Positions 16,612 through 25,723 of a stretch of 64,000 bases of DNA are shown piece by piece. Each line of letters opens with the position of its first letter. Position 1 is the first letter of the stretch. The notes under the pieces were generated by a model. It searched no databases. It saw nothing but the letters and a program-made list of their open reading frames with translations, and had not been told where the DNA came from. Both the position numbers and the translations under genes were made by a program. Origin of the DNA: Intestinimonas timonensis. GTDB lineage: Bacteria; Bacillota; Clostridia; Oscillospirales; Oscillospiraceae. Location: positions 397,643-461,642 of the forward strand of contig NZ_LR130817.1 in NCBI RefSeq assembly GCF_900626145.1, in the 5' to 3' direction.

Positions 16612-17421
16612 TCACATATCTGCGATATCTCTGCTATGGCTCTCTTGCCATCCTGGATATCTCCAATAGCAATATAGGCACTGGTGAGTGCATGGATGTT
16701 TTTGATTGAGCAGTTCCATTTTTCCAGAGTAACACATACAGTTTTTTCTTTGGAATCCGTATTGATCTGCATTATCATCATGTAAGCCAAGTAGCTCTAA
16801 GTCATAAGAAGAAATGCAGCCACATTGAATAGTTTCTGTTAATCCGGGTTCTGCACATGATTCAATCCGAATACTATCTAACGGTCTTGAATTGGAGAAG
16901 TAGGATTTTATATCTCGAAGCATCTGGTCAACTTGGGCAATTTGCTGTTTGTCTGGAGCAAAACCATTTTCTCCGTAGGGCAGAGGTAGACCAGCATTCT
17001 TAAATCTTCTTCTGACATGAGGGTACATATCAATCAAACTGATTCGGAATCTGTTAAATCCGTGGTCAATAAATGTCAGGAAGACATTTTTCGCTGTTTC
17101 AATGCCTTTCTTTGTGGGAATGATTGGATCGATCCTTACAACAATTTTGCTCTTTGGGAAGCCGCCACCGACCAGTGTAGTTATCGCATCAAATTCATCA
17201 TATGGCGCTGGGACAAACGGTTCTAAAACAGAATGACCAAAGCCAGTAAATGTTGTGTGGATGATCACCTTGTCTTTATATTTGAGTGCAGCGTCGTAAA
17301 AATCTGGCGATACACATTTTGTTATTAGGATTGCGCCGTCGATTTGGTTCATTTTACTTGTCCAGGAAAGGTCAAGCCCTGCATCACCGGCCTCGGTTAT
17401 CCCAATTTTGTATTTTGCCAC
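16612..17421 (-). CDS. DUF1848 family protein
   Basis: 269 residues. DUF1848 signatures: LDLSWTSKM near the N-terminus, VVRIDPIIPTKKG, MYPHVRRRFK, and a C-terminal Cys cluster NCMCY...HPCTHQCLYCYWRYP. The C-terminal CxxxCxxC arrangement resembles an iron-sulfur site of radical-SAM type, but in DUF1848 it is C-terminal and its chemistry is unknown to me. Start GTG 17421. Unusual cargo for a phage; the chromosomal versions are common in Clostridia. Confidence 0.8.
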   Translation of the reverse strand: MAKYKIGITEAGDAGLDLSWTSKMNQIDGAILITKCVSPDFYDAALKYKDKVIIHTTFTGFGHSVLEPFVPAPYDEFDAITTLVGGGFPKSKIVVRIDPIIPTKKGIETAKNVFLTFIDHGFNRFRISLIDMYPHVRRRFKNAGLPLPYGENGFAPDKQQIAQVDQMLRDIKSYFSNSRPLDSIRIESCAEPGLTETIQCGCISSYDLELLGLHDDNADQYGFQRKNCMCYSGKMELLNQKHPCTHQCLYCYWRYPGWQESHSRDIADM

Positions 17422-17428
17422 TTTGCTA

Positions 17429-17803
17429 TCACCGTCCTAACTGCTCAAAATAGAATTTAACCGGGTGTGGAGTAGGAGTGACCAGGCCAAAGCGAACAGC
17501 GTTCTTATATGTAACGCTGTCACGCATAAGAACAGTCGGCATATTTTCTACCATTTTGCGGAACCCTTCTAAGGTGGATCTGCTTTTGTAGTGGTTGCAG
17601 CTCCTACAAGCGGGGAGCATATTGTCCAGCGTATCTTCTCCCTGCTCCGACCAGCCATTGATAGGGATAACATGGTCAACCTGCATATCCTTATATTCCA
17701 GTTCACACCCACAATAAGCGCAGTGTCCGTTTGTCTTCTCATAGACTGCCATGCGCTCATCTTTGGTTAGTTTTCGACGCCGGCCACCTACTTTATCGAG
17801 CAT
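17429..17803 (-). CDS. HNH endonuclease
   Basis: 124 residues. Core CAYCGCELEYKDMQVDHVIPI, then DNMLPACRSCNHYKS gives a complete HNH with the zinc-binding CxxC pairs. Could be a free-standing homing endonuclease or a DNA-processing nuclease; it does not sit at a terminase locus. GAGGGG precedes the start. Confidence 0.88.
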   Translation of the reverse strand: MLDKVGGRRRKLTKDERMAVYEKTNGHCAYCGCELEYKDMQVDHVIPINGWSEQGEDTLDNMLPACRSCNHYKSRSTLEGFRKMVENMPTVLMRDSVTYKNAVRFGLVTPTPHPVKFYFEQLGR

Positions 17804-17815
17804 AATAAACCCCTC

Positions 17816-18172
17816 TTAATCAAATGTTTTCAGATCTTGTATGGGAAACAAATTATGAGCGATCATATCATATGGCTCATCTTCCCATGAAATTTGGATT
17901 GGGCAATCTGAGACGGGAGTGCATACTTGCCGACCATTTAGCCTGTGGTACGTTATGTTTGCCCAGTGGTCTCTATATCTCTTCCACTCTTTGTCCGATG
18001 AATCGAAATGTACTTTTGGAGCTAAGAAACAATCGGCAATTCGCCAATACCCAACAGTATGGGCTGGTTGAACTCGGACTGGTGGTTTTTCATGCGCCCA
18101 TACCTGTCCTGATTCATCACATACCAGATAACGCAATCCCCAAGAACGTAGCTTGTTTATGTTAAATTTCAT
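17816..18172 (-). CDS. Hypothetical phage protein
   Basis: 118 residues, Trp- and His-rich, not recognised. Start ATG overlaps the stop of the upstream gene (ATGA), showing coupling. No motif seen. Confidence 0.6.
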   Translation of the reverse strand: MKFNINKLRSWGLRYLVCDESGQVWAHEKPPVRVQPAHTVGYWRIADCFLAPKVHFDSSDKEWKRYRDHWANITYHRLNGRQVCTPVSDCPIQISWEDEPYDMIAHNLFPIQDLKTFD

Positions 18173-19263
18173 AGCGATAAATCAGCGAGTTCCGAAAGCT
18201 TGATAGACTGCTCTGGCTTTAGAGAGGGGAATGCGCCTTTCCTCAGATAGATAATTTTTCCGTCTACTCTAAGAGTAGTCATGTCGCCAACACGCTTTAG
18301 CTCACCGTCACCGAGAACATCGAGTAGGTTTTTTGCGTGTACGATTTCATATTCTGCAAAGTGAGGCTTTCGGATGATACAGTCTGGATCGTTGATAGCC
18401 TTAACCAGATAATTCACATTTAGGTCAGTTTCCTTGTGCTCTCCGTGCGATAACGAAATGTGGATTTTCCCATCGTCATTCACCAGCAAAACGATCCCGG
18501 TGCTTTTAAGTTCAAATCGTTCCCCAACCTCAACCCCCAGCACTTCACAAATGCGAGGGCGCATCATTTCGGCGGTGCCATCAATATGATTATCCATGCC
18601 GGACTCCTTTTCTACTGTTTTTGTGGGTTCTACGAAAGCCCACTCATAAACTTCTTGCGGATTATTTAGTGTCATATAACACAATTTACCACTATAATAT
18701 TCTCCAGGCTTATGGTAACAGTTCCCGCTTGTGTCCCCACAAATGGAACAAATTTTTGTATTAACAGAACACGCAACACTGATTTTCTGCTTTTCTCCAC
18801 GCTCAATCTGTTCAATTAGCTTCTCTGTTTCGTTGATTCTTGGAATAGTAGCAGTTGCTTTTATCCACCGATGACGCTCATAGAATGTTGCCCACTTATT
18901 TTCATCTGTAACAATCTCAGTTGAAACAATTTTTGCGATTCTGGTTTCCCCGATACAACCATACTTCCCAACGAACATTTCTGCCATTTGTTTGAGGCAC
19001 TGAGAAGAGAACCGCTCGTTATCGTCATCAATTTCATTGTCACAAAGCTTGACGGTAAATGTGTAGTCATCATCTGCAACCTTACACCCGATTAACGAGG
19101 CAGCTTCGATTGGATTCCCAAGATAAAACTCTCTGCACCCAGGAATCGGTTTTTTACAATATAGAGGACACCATTCGCCGCACTCTTCTTGCTGCTGGCA
19201 TACATATCCAACGGCTTCATTGATGGTATCAAATACCTTTCCTTCTTTGTTAATGAACTTCAT
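18169..19263 (-). CDS. Phage protein with zinc site and protease-like C-domain pattern
   Basis: 364 residues. Central ACSVNTKICSICG...CYHKPGEYYSGKLCY.TL..P.EVYEWAFV resembles a segment of phage head-maturation-type proteins, including the YEW-FV turn. The final third contains PRICEVLGVEVGERF and AFPSLKPEQSIKL, shared with the protein at 15,867. Start 19263 is chosen from AGGAGGACGGCC upstream; longer frames invade the previous gene. Role unknown; no capsid genes are nearby, so a structural role is doubtful. Confidence 0.6.
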   Translation of the reverse strand: MKFINKEGKVFDTINEAVGYVCQQQEECGEWCPLYCKKPIPGCREFYLGNPIEAASLIGCKVADDDYTFTVKLCDNEIDDDNERFSSQCLKQMAEMFVGKYGCIGETRIAKIVSTEIVTDENKWATFYERHRWIKATATIPRINETEKLIEQIERGEKQKISVACSVNTKICSICGDTSGNCYHKPGEYYSGKLCYMTLNNPQEVYEWAFVEPTKTVEKESGMDNHIDGTAEMMRPRICEVLGVEVGERFELKSTGIVLLVNDDGKIHISLSHGEHKETDLNVNYLVKAINDPDCIIRKPHFAEYEIVHAKNLLDVLGDGELKRVGDMTTLRVDGKIIYLRKGAFPSLKPEQSIKLSELADLSL

Positions 19264-19624
19264 GGCCGTCCTCCTGAGCCAATTTAGCACCACAATATCT
19301 ACAGTATCGTGCAAGCGGATCTATGCTATCGAGCCGGTGGCAGTTAGGGCATACTCCCTTGCCATTGTTACACAAAATACGCTGCTCACCATCGTCAAAA
19401 TATTTTTCCCACTGCTCTGTTGTGGAGTTTGTATAGTTGATGTCGATATCGTCATCCCAGTCTACATGAACACCGACTTTTTCATTGGCAAAGTGGGTAA
19501 CGCAACTGGTAGAAATGCCATCAAGAGCATCATCTTTGATAAGTCTCTTGATTTCCTCCAAGGAAAGGTTTTCTTCCAGATCACATACATACAATGTCAT
19601 TTTATAAAGTTGTGCCAAAGCCAT
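19250..19624 (-). CDS. Zinc-ribbon phage protein
   Basis: 124 residues. Acidic N-terminal part and C-terminal zinc ribbon CPNCHRLDSIDPLARYCRYCG. Start overlaps the upstream stop (TGATG). Role unknown. Confidence 0.65.
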   Translation of the reverse strand: MALAQLYKMTLYVCDLEENLSLEEIKRLIKDDALDGISTSCVTHFANEKVGVHVDWDDDIDINYTNSTTEQWEKYFDDGEQRILCNNGKGVCPNCHRLDSIDPLARYCRYCGAKLAQEDGHEVH

Positions 19625-19887
19625 CACTCCTTGTCCATCTTTGCACCGCAGTTAGGGCAGTAGTTCCAGAAGTTGCTTTCGATACGCTTCTTGCAAACCG
19701 GGCAATTCCGTTCTTTGAAGAAATTCATACCGACATTAACGCCCCACTTTGCGTGCCGCACCGGGGAGACTTCAACCAGATGATCACACGGAACACCGTC
19801 CTCTGAATCTGAAATAGCTTGTTCGATAGAATCGTAAAATTCGTGCGGGCAGCATCGTCCTTGTTTTTCGCAGATGAATTGTGCCAT
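19624..19887 (-). CDS. Zinc-ribbon phage protein
   Basis: 87 residues. N-terminal CEKQGRCCPHEF and a C-terminal CPVCKKRIESNFWNYCPNCGAKM ribbon, a common small phage family of unknown role. Coupled to its neighbours by a 4-base overlap downstream and 3-base gap upstream. Confidence 0.7.
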   Translation of the reverse strand: MAQFICEKQGRCCPHEFYDSIEQAISDSEDGVPCDHLVEVSPVRHAKWGVNVGMNFFKERNCPVCKKRIESNFWNYCPNCGAKMDKE

Positions 19888-19890
19888 CAG

Positions 19891-20196
19891 TCAGCCCTCC
19901 AAATCCATCTTTGCCCCGCAGTGACAGTACGGATATTTCTCGATGTTTACTTTTACAGCAGACATGATTTCTCTGCCACAAACCGAGCAACGGTATTTTG
20001 CCTTTGTCGCCCATTCCTTGATTTGCTCCCACCGCCCATGAACCACAGGCGCAACATCAGCAGCGGGTAGGTTTTCGGCGTATTCAAGCACAGCCTCTAT
20101 GCCAAAGATAAAATGCTCATCTCCGTTCTCCTTGTCATAGTGGTCTTTCCGAATTGGGAATTGTCTCAGCGCCTCTTTTTCGATGTACTCAGACAT
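19891..20196 (-). CDS. Zinc-ribbon phage protein (YIEKEAL...HGRW type)
   Basis: 101 residues. Layout familiar from clostridial phages: YIEKEALRQF, LPAADVAPVVHGRWE, then CSVCG and YCHCGAKM. Function unknown. Third zinc-ribbon gene in a row, probably from duplication. Confidence 0.7.
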   Translation of the reverse strand: MSEYIEKEALRQFPIRKDHYDKENGDEHFIFGIEAVLEYAENLPAADVAPVVHGRWEQIKEWATKAKYRCSVCGREIMSAVKVNIEKYPYCHCGAKMDLEG

Positions 20197-20199
20197 TGC

Positions 20200-20643
20200 T
20201 TATCGCTTCCCAGTAGATCCGATACCGCCTCGATCAGCGTTGCCCAGCGTATCGACCGACTCGAAAAACAGCTGGGGCTGGTGCTTCTCAATACGGAACT
20301 GGCAGATACGATCGCCGGCCTTAATGGTGGTATCCCGCATAGCGATGGCAGGGAAGAACCACTGATCGTTGTCACCGCAATAGCTTTCGTCCACCATACC
20401 CATATGGTTGGCTTGAATAACACCGAAGTTCTTGAAGGTAGAGCTACGGGGAATGATATGGGCTTCATAGCCCTTGGGAAGCTGCATAGCAATTCCCAAG
20501 GGGATCAGCTTGAAGTCGCCAGCCTTCAGCGCAACATCCTCAGCAGCCCGAAGATCAATCCAGTCGGACTTACCGTCGATATATTCCAGGGGTTGGATTT
20601 TATCGCTAAGGTAGCGAACCTTAATTGTCAAAGTTTCCTGCAT
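20200..20643 (-). CDS. dut: Deoxyuridine 5'-triphosphate nucleotidohydrolase
   Basis: 147 residues. Hydrolyses dUTP to dUMP, keeping uracil out of DNA and feeding ThyX. Motifs in order: [54 protein letters not shown]. Motif V is complete. Start at 20643 lies inside the upstream gene's end (23-base overlap), with GGGAGG upstream. Confidence 0.93.
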   Translation of the reverse strand: MQETLTIKVRYLSDKIQPLEYIDGKSDWIDLRAAEDVALKAGDFKLIPLGIAMQLPKGYEAHIIPRSSTFKNFGVIQANHMGMVDESYCGDNDQWFFPAIAMRDTTIKAGDRICQFRIEKHQPQLFFESVDTLGNADRGGIGSTGKR

Positions 20644-20944
20644 TTTCGTTTGCCTCCCAACCAATTTGATAGTTTTTAGTACGGATGATACTGTTCTTTA
20701 CACATGGGTGCAGTACACAGACTTCCAGTTCGTGAGGGATGTACTGATCCAAAATGACACAAGACCAACATTGCCCTCTGCAATTCTCTGAATAATGAGA
20801 CCGAATCTCAAAAAAGAACAGCCCACTTTGGATTTGATACGTATTAAGCATTTTGCGACAGGTACAACTGTGCAATTCGGAAGTGATTTTTTGAACCCAA
20901 GTATCACGATCTTCGGTTAATATGAGAATCTTGATCACAACCAT
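20621..20944 (-). CDS. Hypothetical phage protein
   Basis: 107 residues, six or more Cys ([15 protein letters not shown]), not recognised. GGTGGTG precedes the start. Overlaps dut by 23 bases. Confidence 0.55.
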   Translation of the reverse strand: MVVIKILILTEDRDTWVQKITSELHSCTCRKMLNTYQIQSGLFFFEIRSHYSENCRGQCWSCVILDQYIPHELEVCVLHPCVKNSIIRTKNYQIGWEANENAGNFDN

Positions 20945-20950
20945 CACCAC

Positions 20951-21457
20951 CTATCCCAGATACTTTTTGAAAAGCTCTGCAAGGGTCAGGTTGTTTTGCC
21001 GTGCCAGATCAATCGTGCAAGCGCAAACATTGCGCTCGGTAGAAGCTCCGATTTCATTGCAAAGATAGTTGATGATGTCGGGGTAACGATGGCTATGGAA
21101 GCATTCGTTCTTATACTCTTCTGTACCGGGGCAATCGCTGCAATCCTTGCACCACTCCTTACGCTGAATACCGTCCCATGCCATCAGCTCTTCACCATTG
21201 ATAATATAGAGGCAGTCAACAGCGCCCAGATTAGAACCATCAGCGTGACGCCACCAGCCCCAATTATCCTTCCAGTCATCGTCGTCGATAGCACAGATAT
21301 TATCAAAATCCTCTTTGGACAACAGCCAAACCTGATATGCTTCACGATGGTACATAGACTGAGGTTGATAGCGATAAGTACAAACAGCAGATGTCAGGCC
21401 AAGACTTTTTACGGCATTGGCAAATTCGCCGCCTGCTAAAATTTCAACAGTTTCCAT
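20951..21457 (-). CDS. Hypothetical phage protein
   Basis: 168 residues, acidic, Trp-rich (DDDDWKDNWGWW), with a Cys-rich segment WCKDCSDCPGTEEYKNEC. Not recognised. ATG 21457 follows GGAGGAAAT. Confidence 0.6.
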   Translation of the reverse strand: METVEILAGGEFANAVKSLGLTSAVCTYRYQPQSMYHREAYQVWLLSKEDFDNICAIDDDDWKDNWGWWRHADGSNLGAVDCLYIINGEELMAWDGIQRKEWCKDCSDCPGTEEYKNECFHSHRYPDIINYLCNEIGASTERNVCACTIDLARQNNLTLAELFKKYLG

Positions 21458-21465
21458 ATTTCCTC

Positions 21466-21789
21466 CTATTCGTAACGAATGAAGTGTACGGTGTTAAACT
21501 CTTTGCCGGGGAACTCTTTGAGCCGGATAGAGGAGCACCAGCCGCCGACGTGAATCTTTTCAACTTCGTAAACATGACCTTCAGTCAAAAGCTCATGAGC
21601 CTGTTTGGAGTCACTGCTTAACCCGGCGTCCAGATCCACGGCTTTAACCTTACATCCACGTTCGCAGTGCAAAACATCGGATTGATTCTCGGCACATTTG
21701 CTACATAACCACTCCAACCGGTAATCCAGCGTAATACCATCCAGGAGCTTCCCGCATTTGGGACAGTGAAATTCGAGTTTTTCATTCAT
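21466..21789 (-). CDS. Zinc-ribbon phage protein
   Basis: 107 residues. HCPKCGKLL...WLCSKC forms a zinc ribbon at the N-terminus, then an SH3-like HVYEVEKIHVGG segment. Start 21789 overlaps the end of nrdG by 8 bases; longer frames are nrdG shadow. Role unknown. Confidence 0.6.
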   Translation of the reverse strand: MNEKLEFHCPKCGKLLDGITLDYRLEWLCSKCAENQSDVLHCERGCKVKAVDLDAGLSSDSKQAHELLTEGHVYEVEKIHVGGWCSSIRLKEFPGKEFNTVHFIRYE

Positions 21790-22330
21790 AGTGCTCACCT
21801 TCGTATAGGACAATTTTCTTTTGTCGCAAGGTTTTCTGTACGTCGATGACCCGCTGATTTGCAGAACCACGCCATTTCAACATCCGGTCAGACAACTCCA
21901 TTTTGAAGGGGCCGTCAATCACAACATCACATGATGTCAGCAAGGCCATTTGTGCAAATTGGTGATCATCCTCGTCTTTATCCGGGAAAAGAGGGTTATA
22001 ACAGTCCTCCCAGATAAATCCAGTCCATAGCCACACGGTTTTACCGATTGAATGTGTGTAGAAACAAAGATCAATGAGATCATGAATCCCGCCATAGTCC
22101 TGACAAAGTGGATCTCCGCCAAGTAGAGAAAGCCCTGAGATAACAGGGTTGGCAAGCATTTTGTGGATCTCTGCGATAGTCTCCTTTGTGAATGGTCTAC
22201 CACAGTTAAAATTCTGCTCCTCTGGATTAAAGCAGCCGGGGCAGTGATTCGTACATCCGCTTACGAAGAGGGAGGTGCGGACTCCCTCTCCGTTTGCGAT
22301 GTCATAGTTGCGGATCTTTGCGTAGTTCAT
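21782..22330 (-). CDS. nrdG: Anaerobic ribonucleotide reductase activating protein
   Basis: 182 residues. Radical-SAM enzyme that installs the glycyl radical on NrdD. CTNHCPGC (CxxxCxxC, about residues 26-33) binds the 4Fe-4S cluster; SLLGGDPLC follows as usual. Start overlaps the nrdD stop by 4 bases. With nrdD it supplies dNTPs without oxygen, in line with a strict anaerobe host. Confidence 0.95.
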   Translation of the reverse strand: MNYAKIRNYDIANGEGVRTSLFVSGCTNHCPGCFNPEEQNFNCGRPFTKETIAEIHKMLANPVISGLSLLGGDPLCQDYGGIHDLIDLCFYTHSIGKTVWLWTGFIWEDCYNPLFPDKDEDDHQFAQMALLTSCDVVIDGPFKMELSDRMLKWRGSANQRVIDVQKTLRQKKIVLYEGEHYE

Positions 22331-24621
22331 TCGTCGCCGCCCAGGTGAACATAGCGTTCTTTGATCTCTTGCGTTCTGCCCTGATTCCAGTCATTCAGGC
22401 CGATGTAGCCGCAGGTACGCCGCGCAATGTTCATCTTACTCTTGTCGGTATTTCCGCAGTTGGGGCACTTCCAGATCAGCTTTCCGCGATCATCGTCCAC
22501 AATCTCGATTTCCTTATCCCAGCCGCACACCTGGCAATAGTCAGATTTCGTGTTCAGCTCCGCATACATGATGTTGTCGTAGATATACTTCAACACCGTC
22601 AGTACGGCGGGAATATTGTCAGAGAGGTTTGCTACTTCGATGTAGCTGATCGCTCCGCCCGGAGAGAGCTTCTGAAACTGAGATTCAAATCTCAGCTTAT
22701 CAAAAGCGTTGATATGCTCTGTGACGTGGACATGATAGGAGTTGGTAATGTAGCCCTTATCGGTGATGCCCTCGATCACACCAAAGCGCTTTTGCAGACA
22801 CTTAGCAAATTTATAGGTGGTGCTCTCAATAGGAGTACCGTAGAGAGAATAGTCGATATCCTCAGCGGCTTTCCATGCAGCGCACTTGTCGTTCATGTAC
22901 TGCATGACCTTGAGGGCAAAAGGTTCGCCGTCAGGATCGGTGTGGCTCTTACCAGTCATCGCCATGACACATTCGTACAGGCCGGCATAGCCCAAAGAGA
23001 TGGTGGAGTAGCCGCCGTGAAGTAGCTTGTCGATGGTTTCACCCTTTTTCAGGCGAGCCAAAGCGCCGTACTGCCAGTGGATAGGAGAAGCATCGGACAG
23101 GGTACCGCTCAAACGCTCATGGCGGATTTGCAGCGCCTTATGACACAGCTCCAGCCGCTCGTCGAAAATTTCCCAGAAAGTATCGTACAGATCCTGGACA
23201 TCGTTATGGTCGCCGGTTGCCTCCCAAACTTTCAGAGCGCTCAGAGCAACATCGGGGAGGTTGATGGTGACGACTCCCTGGTTGAAACGCCCGTAATACT
23301 TGGGCTTGTCGGGCTGATAATTGCCGGCATTGGCAACATTGTCCCAACCGTTACCGGAGCGGTCGGGCGTCAAGAAGCTACGGCATCCCATACAGGTATA
23401 GCAATCGCCGCTACCTTCGCTTTCACCCTTGGAGAGCTTGTACTCGCGCATCTTCTTTTCGGAGATGTAGTCGGGTACCAGCCGTTTGGCAGAGCATTTG
23501 GCACACAGCTGGGTCAAATACCAGTAGGGAGAATCCTCGGTGATGTTATCCTCTTCCAGCACATAGATCAGCTTGGGGAATGCCGGGGTCGTCCAAACGC
23601 CCTTCTCATTTTTGACGCCTTGATACCGCTGCCGCACGACTTCTTCGATGATCATAGCGAGGTCTTTCTTGGTCTGAGGATCGCTGACCTCGTTCAGATA
23701 CATAAAGACGGTAATGAACGGAGCCTGACCGTTGGTGGTCATGAGGGTAATCACTTGATACTGGATAGTCTGAACGCCCTTCTTTACTTCTTCACGGACA
23801 CGCTCTTCGACCAGATCAGAGATCACTTTCTCAGGGTCTGCAAAGTTGTCCGGGGAAGAAATTTTCAGGAACTCAGCCTCTACCTGCTTGCGAATCTTTT
23901 GCCGGCTCACCTCAACAAAGGGGGCAAGGTGGGACAGGGAGATAGACTGACCGCCATACTGATTGCTGGCTACCTGAGCAATGATCTGGGTAGCGACGTT
24001 GCAGGCAGTTGAGAAGGAGTGAGGCTTTTCAATCAAGGTACCAGAAATAACTGTGCCGTTCTGGAGCATATCTTCCAGATTGATCAGGCAGCAGTTCATC
24101 ATGTGCTGCACAAAGTAGTCGCTGTCATGGAAGTGGATAATGCCCTCTTCGTGCGCCTGCTTAATGTCATCCGGCATAAGCAGACGGTCAGTAATATCGC
24201 GGCTTACCTCACCGGCGATGTAGTCTCTCTGGGTAGAGAGGATCGTGGGATTTTTGTTACTATTCTCCTGGATGACCGTTTCATTGACGTTATCCGCAAT
24301 AGAGAGGATTTTGCCGTCCAGAGAAGAAGCGTTCCGCAGAAGCTCATGTTCATAGCGGTACTTGATATACGCTTTGGCGACTACGAACTCGCCCTCTTTC
24401 ATCAGCTCAGCTTCCACGTCGTCCTGGATTTCCTCAACAGAAATCGCACGGTTGCGCCGCTGATAGCGGTTATACAAACGGGTGGAGATTTTCTTGGACA
24501 CTTCGTTCTTATCTCCTACCGCACTGAGCTTTTCAACCTCCGTGAATGCCTTGAGAATGGCGTTGGCAATTTTGCCTTTGTCAAAGTCGGCTTCACGGCC
24601 ATCGCGTTTAATGACAACCAT
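22327..24621 (-). CDS. nrdD: Anaerobic ribonucleoside-triphosphate reductase
   Basis: 764 residues. Reduces NTPs to dNTPs by glycyl-radical chemistry. ATP-cone at the N-terminus (VVIKRDGREADFDKGKIANAILKAF), catalytic ten-strand barrel, a zinc ribbon CQVCG...CPNCG near the C-terminus, and the radical site in RRTCGYIGLNDWNQGR. Intact; no intein or intron found. AAGGAGG upstream of ATG 24621. Confidence 0.97.
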   Translation of the reverse strand: MVVIKRDGREADFDKGKIANAILKAFTEVEKLSAVGDKNEVSKKISTRLYNRYQRRNRAISVEEIQDDVEAELMKEGEFVVAKAYIKYRYEHELLRNASSLDGKILSIADNVNETVIQENSNKNPTILSTQRDYIAGEVSRDITDRLLMPDDIKQAHEEGIIHFHDSDYFVQHMMNCCLINLEDMLQNGTVISGTLIEKPHSFSTACNVATQIIAQVASNQYGGQSISLSHLAPFVEVSRQKIRKQVEAEFLKISSPDNFADPEKVISDLVEERVREEVKKGVQTIQYQVITLMTTNGQAPFITVFMYLNEVSDPQTKKDLAMIIEEVVRQRYQGVKNEKGVWTTPAFPKLIYVLEEDNITEDSPYWYLTQLCAKCSAKRLVPDYISEKKMREYKLSKGESEGSGDCYTCMGCRSFLTPDRSGNGWDNVANAGNYQPDKPKYYGRFNQGVVTINLPDVALSALKVWEATGDHNDVQDLYDTFWEIFDERLELCHKALQIRHERLSGTLSDASPIHWQYGALARLKKGETIDKLLHGGYSTISLGYAGLYECVMAMTGKSHTDPDGEPFALKVMQYMNDKCAAWKAAEDIDYSLYGTPIESTTYKFAKCLQKRFGVIEGITDKGYITNSYHVHVTEHINAFDKLRFESQFQKLSPGGAISYIEVANLSDNIPAVLTVLKYIYDNIMYAELNTKSDYCQVCGWDKEIEIVDDDRGKLIWKCPNCGNTDKSKMNIARRTCGYIGLNDWNQGRTQEIKERYVHLGGDE

Positions 24622-24633
24622 ATAAATTCCTCC

Positions 24634-25185
24634 TTACAAAAGATAGCTGTGGATAACTTGGTCAATTTCTTCCCACGTGTTTACCCGGAGCGCACCATTG
24701 GCTACATGATCAAAGCTACGATTATGGGGACGGTCAAAAAGAATTTTGGTGTATTCGCCGCCAACCAAGTTGTGTGGGGCGTCGTCAATCAAAACATCAC
24801 CACGCACCATTTGCTTGTTGCAGGCAAAAATGATGTGCTCCCAGTCCAGGAAGGGGAACAACTCTAAAAGCCGTTCCACCTTCGTTTTGCAGGTGTGATA
24901 GCTGGATGCAGTTACCATGTAGAGCTGGTGCCCCTCGTCATAGAGCTTTTGAAGAATCTCAACAGAACCGGGGATCGGAGTGATACGCCGCCAAAGCTCG
25001 TCATCATGGAGCACGCCGAAGACCTGCTTTTTCGTCAGCGTGGGAAAAGCAAGGGAGATGTCCCAACCGTGAACATCTTCCGGCGTTACGGAGGTGCCAT
25101 AACGCTCGTTCAGCATTGCGATCCAGCAGTCGCTTAGGTTTTCTACGGTATCGTCGGCATCAAACAGAATTGTCAGTTTCTTCAT
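24634..25185 (-). CDS. 5'(3')-deoxyribonucleotidase-like HAD phosphatase
   Basis: 183 residues. HAD fold: nucleophile motif FDADDTVENL at residues 8-17, motif II MVTASSYH, and DVLIDDAPHNL as motif IV. Matches the NT5C-like family of nucleotide 5'-phosphatases seen in phages. Probably balances deoxynucleotide pools; overlaps the dNMP kinase gene by 26 bases. Confidence 0.82.
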   Translation of the reverse strand: MKKLTILFDADDTVENLSDCWIAMLNERYGTSVTPEDVHGWDISLAFPTLTKKQVFGVLHDDELWRRITPIPGSVEILQKLYDEGHQLYMVTASSYHTCKTKVERLLELFPFLDWEHIIFACNKQMVRGDVLIDDAPHNLVGGEYTKILFDRPHNRSFDHVANGALRVNTWEEIDQVIHSYLL

Positions 25186-25723
25186 GGGGTTCTCCTTTGA
25201 GAGCGTTGTTCACAAAGTTATTTACGGCCTCTTTGAGATCTTCCAAACTGCCGCTGTTGACGATCGTAGCGTCGTATTGGTAATCGTCCAATGCAGTCTC
25301 CGAAGCGTGCTTCTGCTGCTCTTCGGTCAACGGAGACACAAAGTTGGGGCGAACTACCCGCAACAAGATGGCGTCCATGCCGTAGGTCTCATAGATCTCA
25401 TACTCGTTGGGGAAGCGGGTGTCAGGGATAAGCACGTAATCCCACTCGTCGCAGAAGATGTCGAGGATGCTGACAATAAAATCTACCCAGTAATCAGGAG
25501 AGACAGCGCGGATTTTGTCAGTACCGACACGCTGGAGAAGCGTACGCCCCTTTTCATCCTTCTTGCCGTCCCAGCCAAAGAAGGTCTTACATACGTACTT
25601 GACCAGATCACCGTAGTGAGCAATCAAAACACGGTTGCCTTGGGCTTTCAAAGCCTCTTCCAAAAGTTTGGCGGTGGTGTCTTTGCCGTGCTGGGCTTTG
25701 CCCGAAATGCAAACGATTTTCAT
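25160..25723 (-). CDS. Deoxynucleoside monophosphate kinase
   Basis: 187 residues. P-loop near the start (SGKAQHGKDTTAKLL) and a long lid/substrate region with TDKIRAVSPDYWVDFI and LIPDTRFPNEY, like the T4 gene 1-type dNMP kinases. Converts dNMPs to dNDPs in the phage dNTP pathway. Start 25723 chosen because longer frames overlap thyX; the start overlaps the thyX stop by 4 bases. Confidence 0.82.
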   Translation of the reverse strand: MKIVCISGKAQHGKDTTAKLLEEALKAQGNRVLIAHYGDLVKYVCKTFFGWDGKKDEKGRTLLQRVGTDKIRAVSPDYWVDFIVSILDIFCDEWDYVLIPDTRFPNEYEIYETYGMDAILLRVVRPNFVSPLTEEQQKHASETALDDYQYDATIVNSGSLEDLKEAVNNFVNNALKGEPHEETDNSV

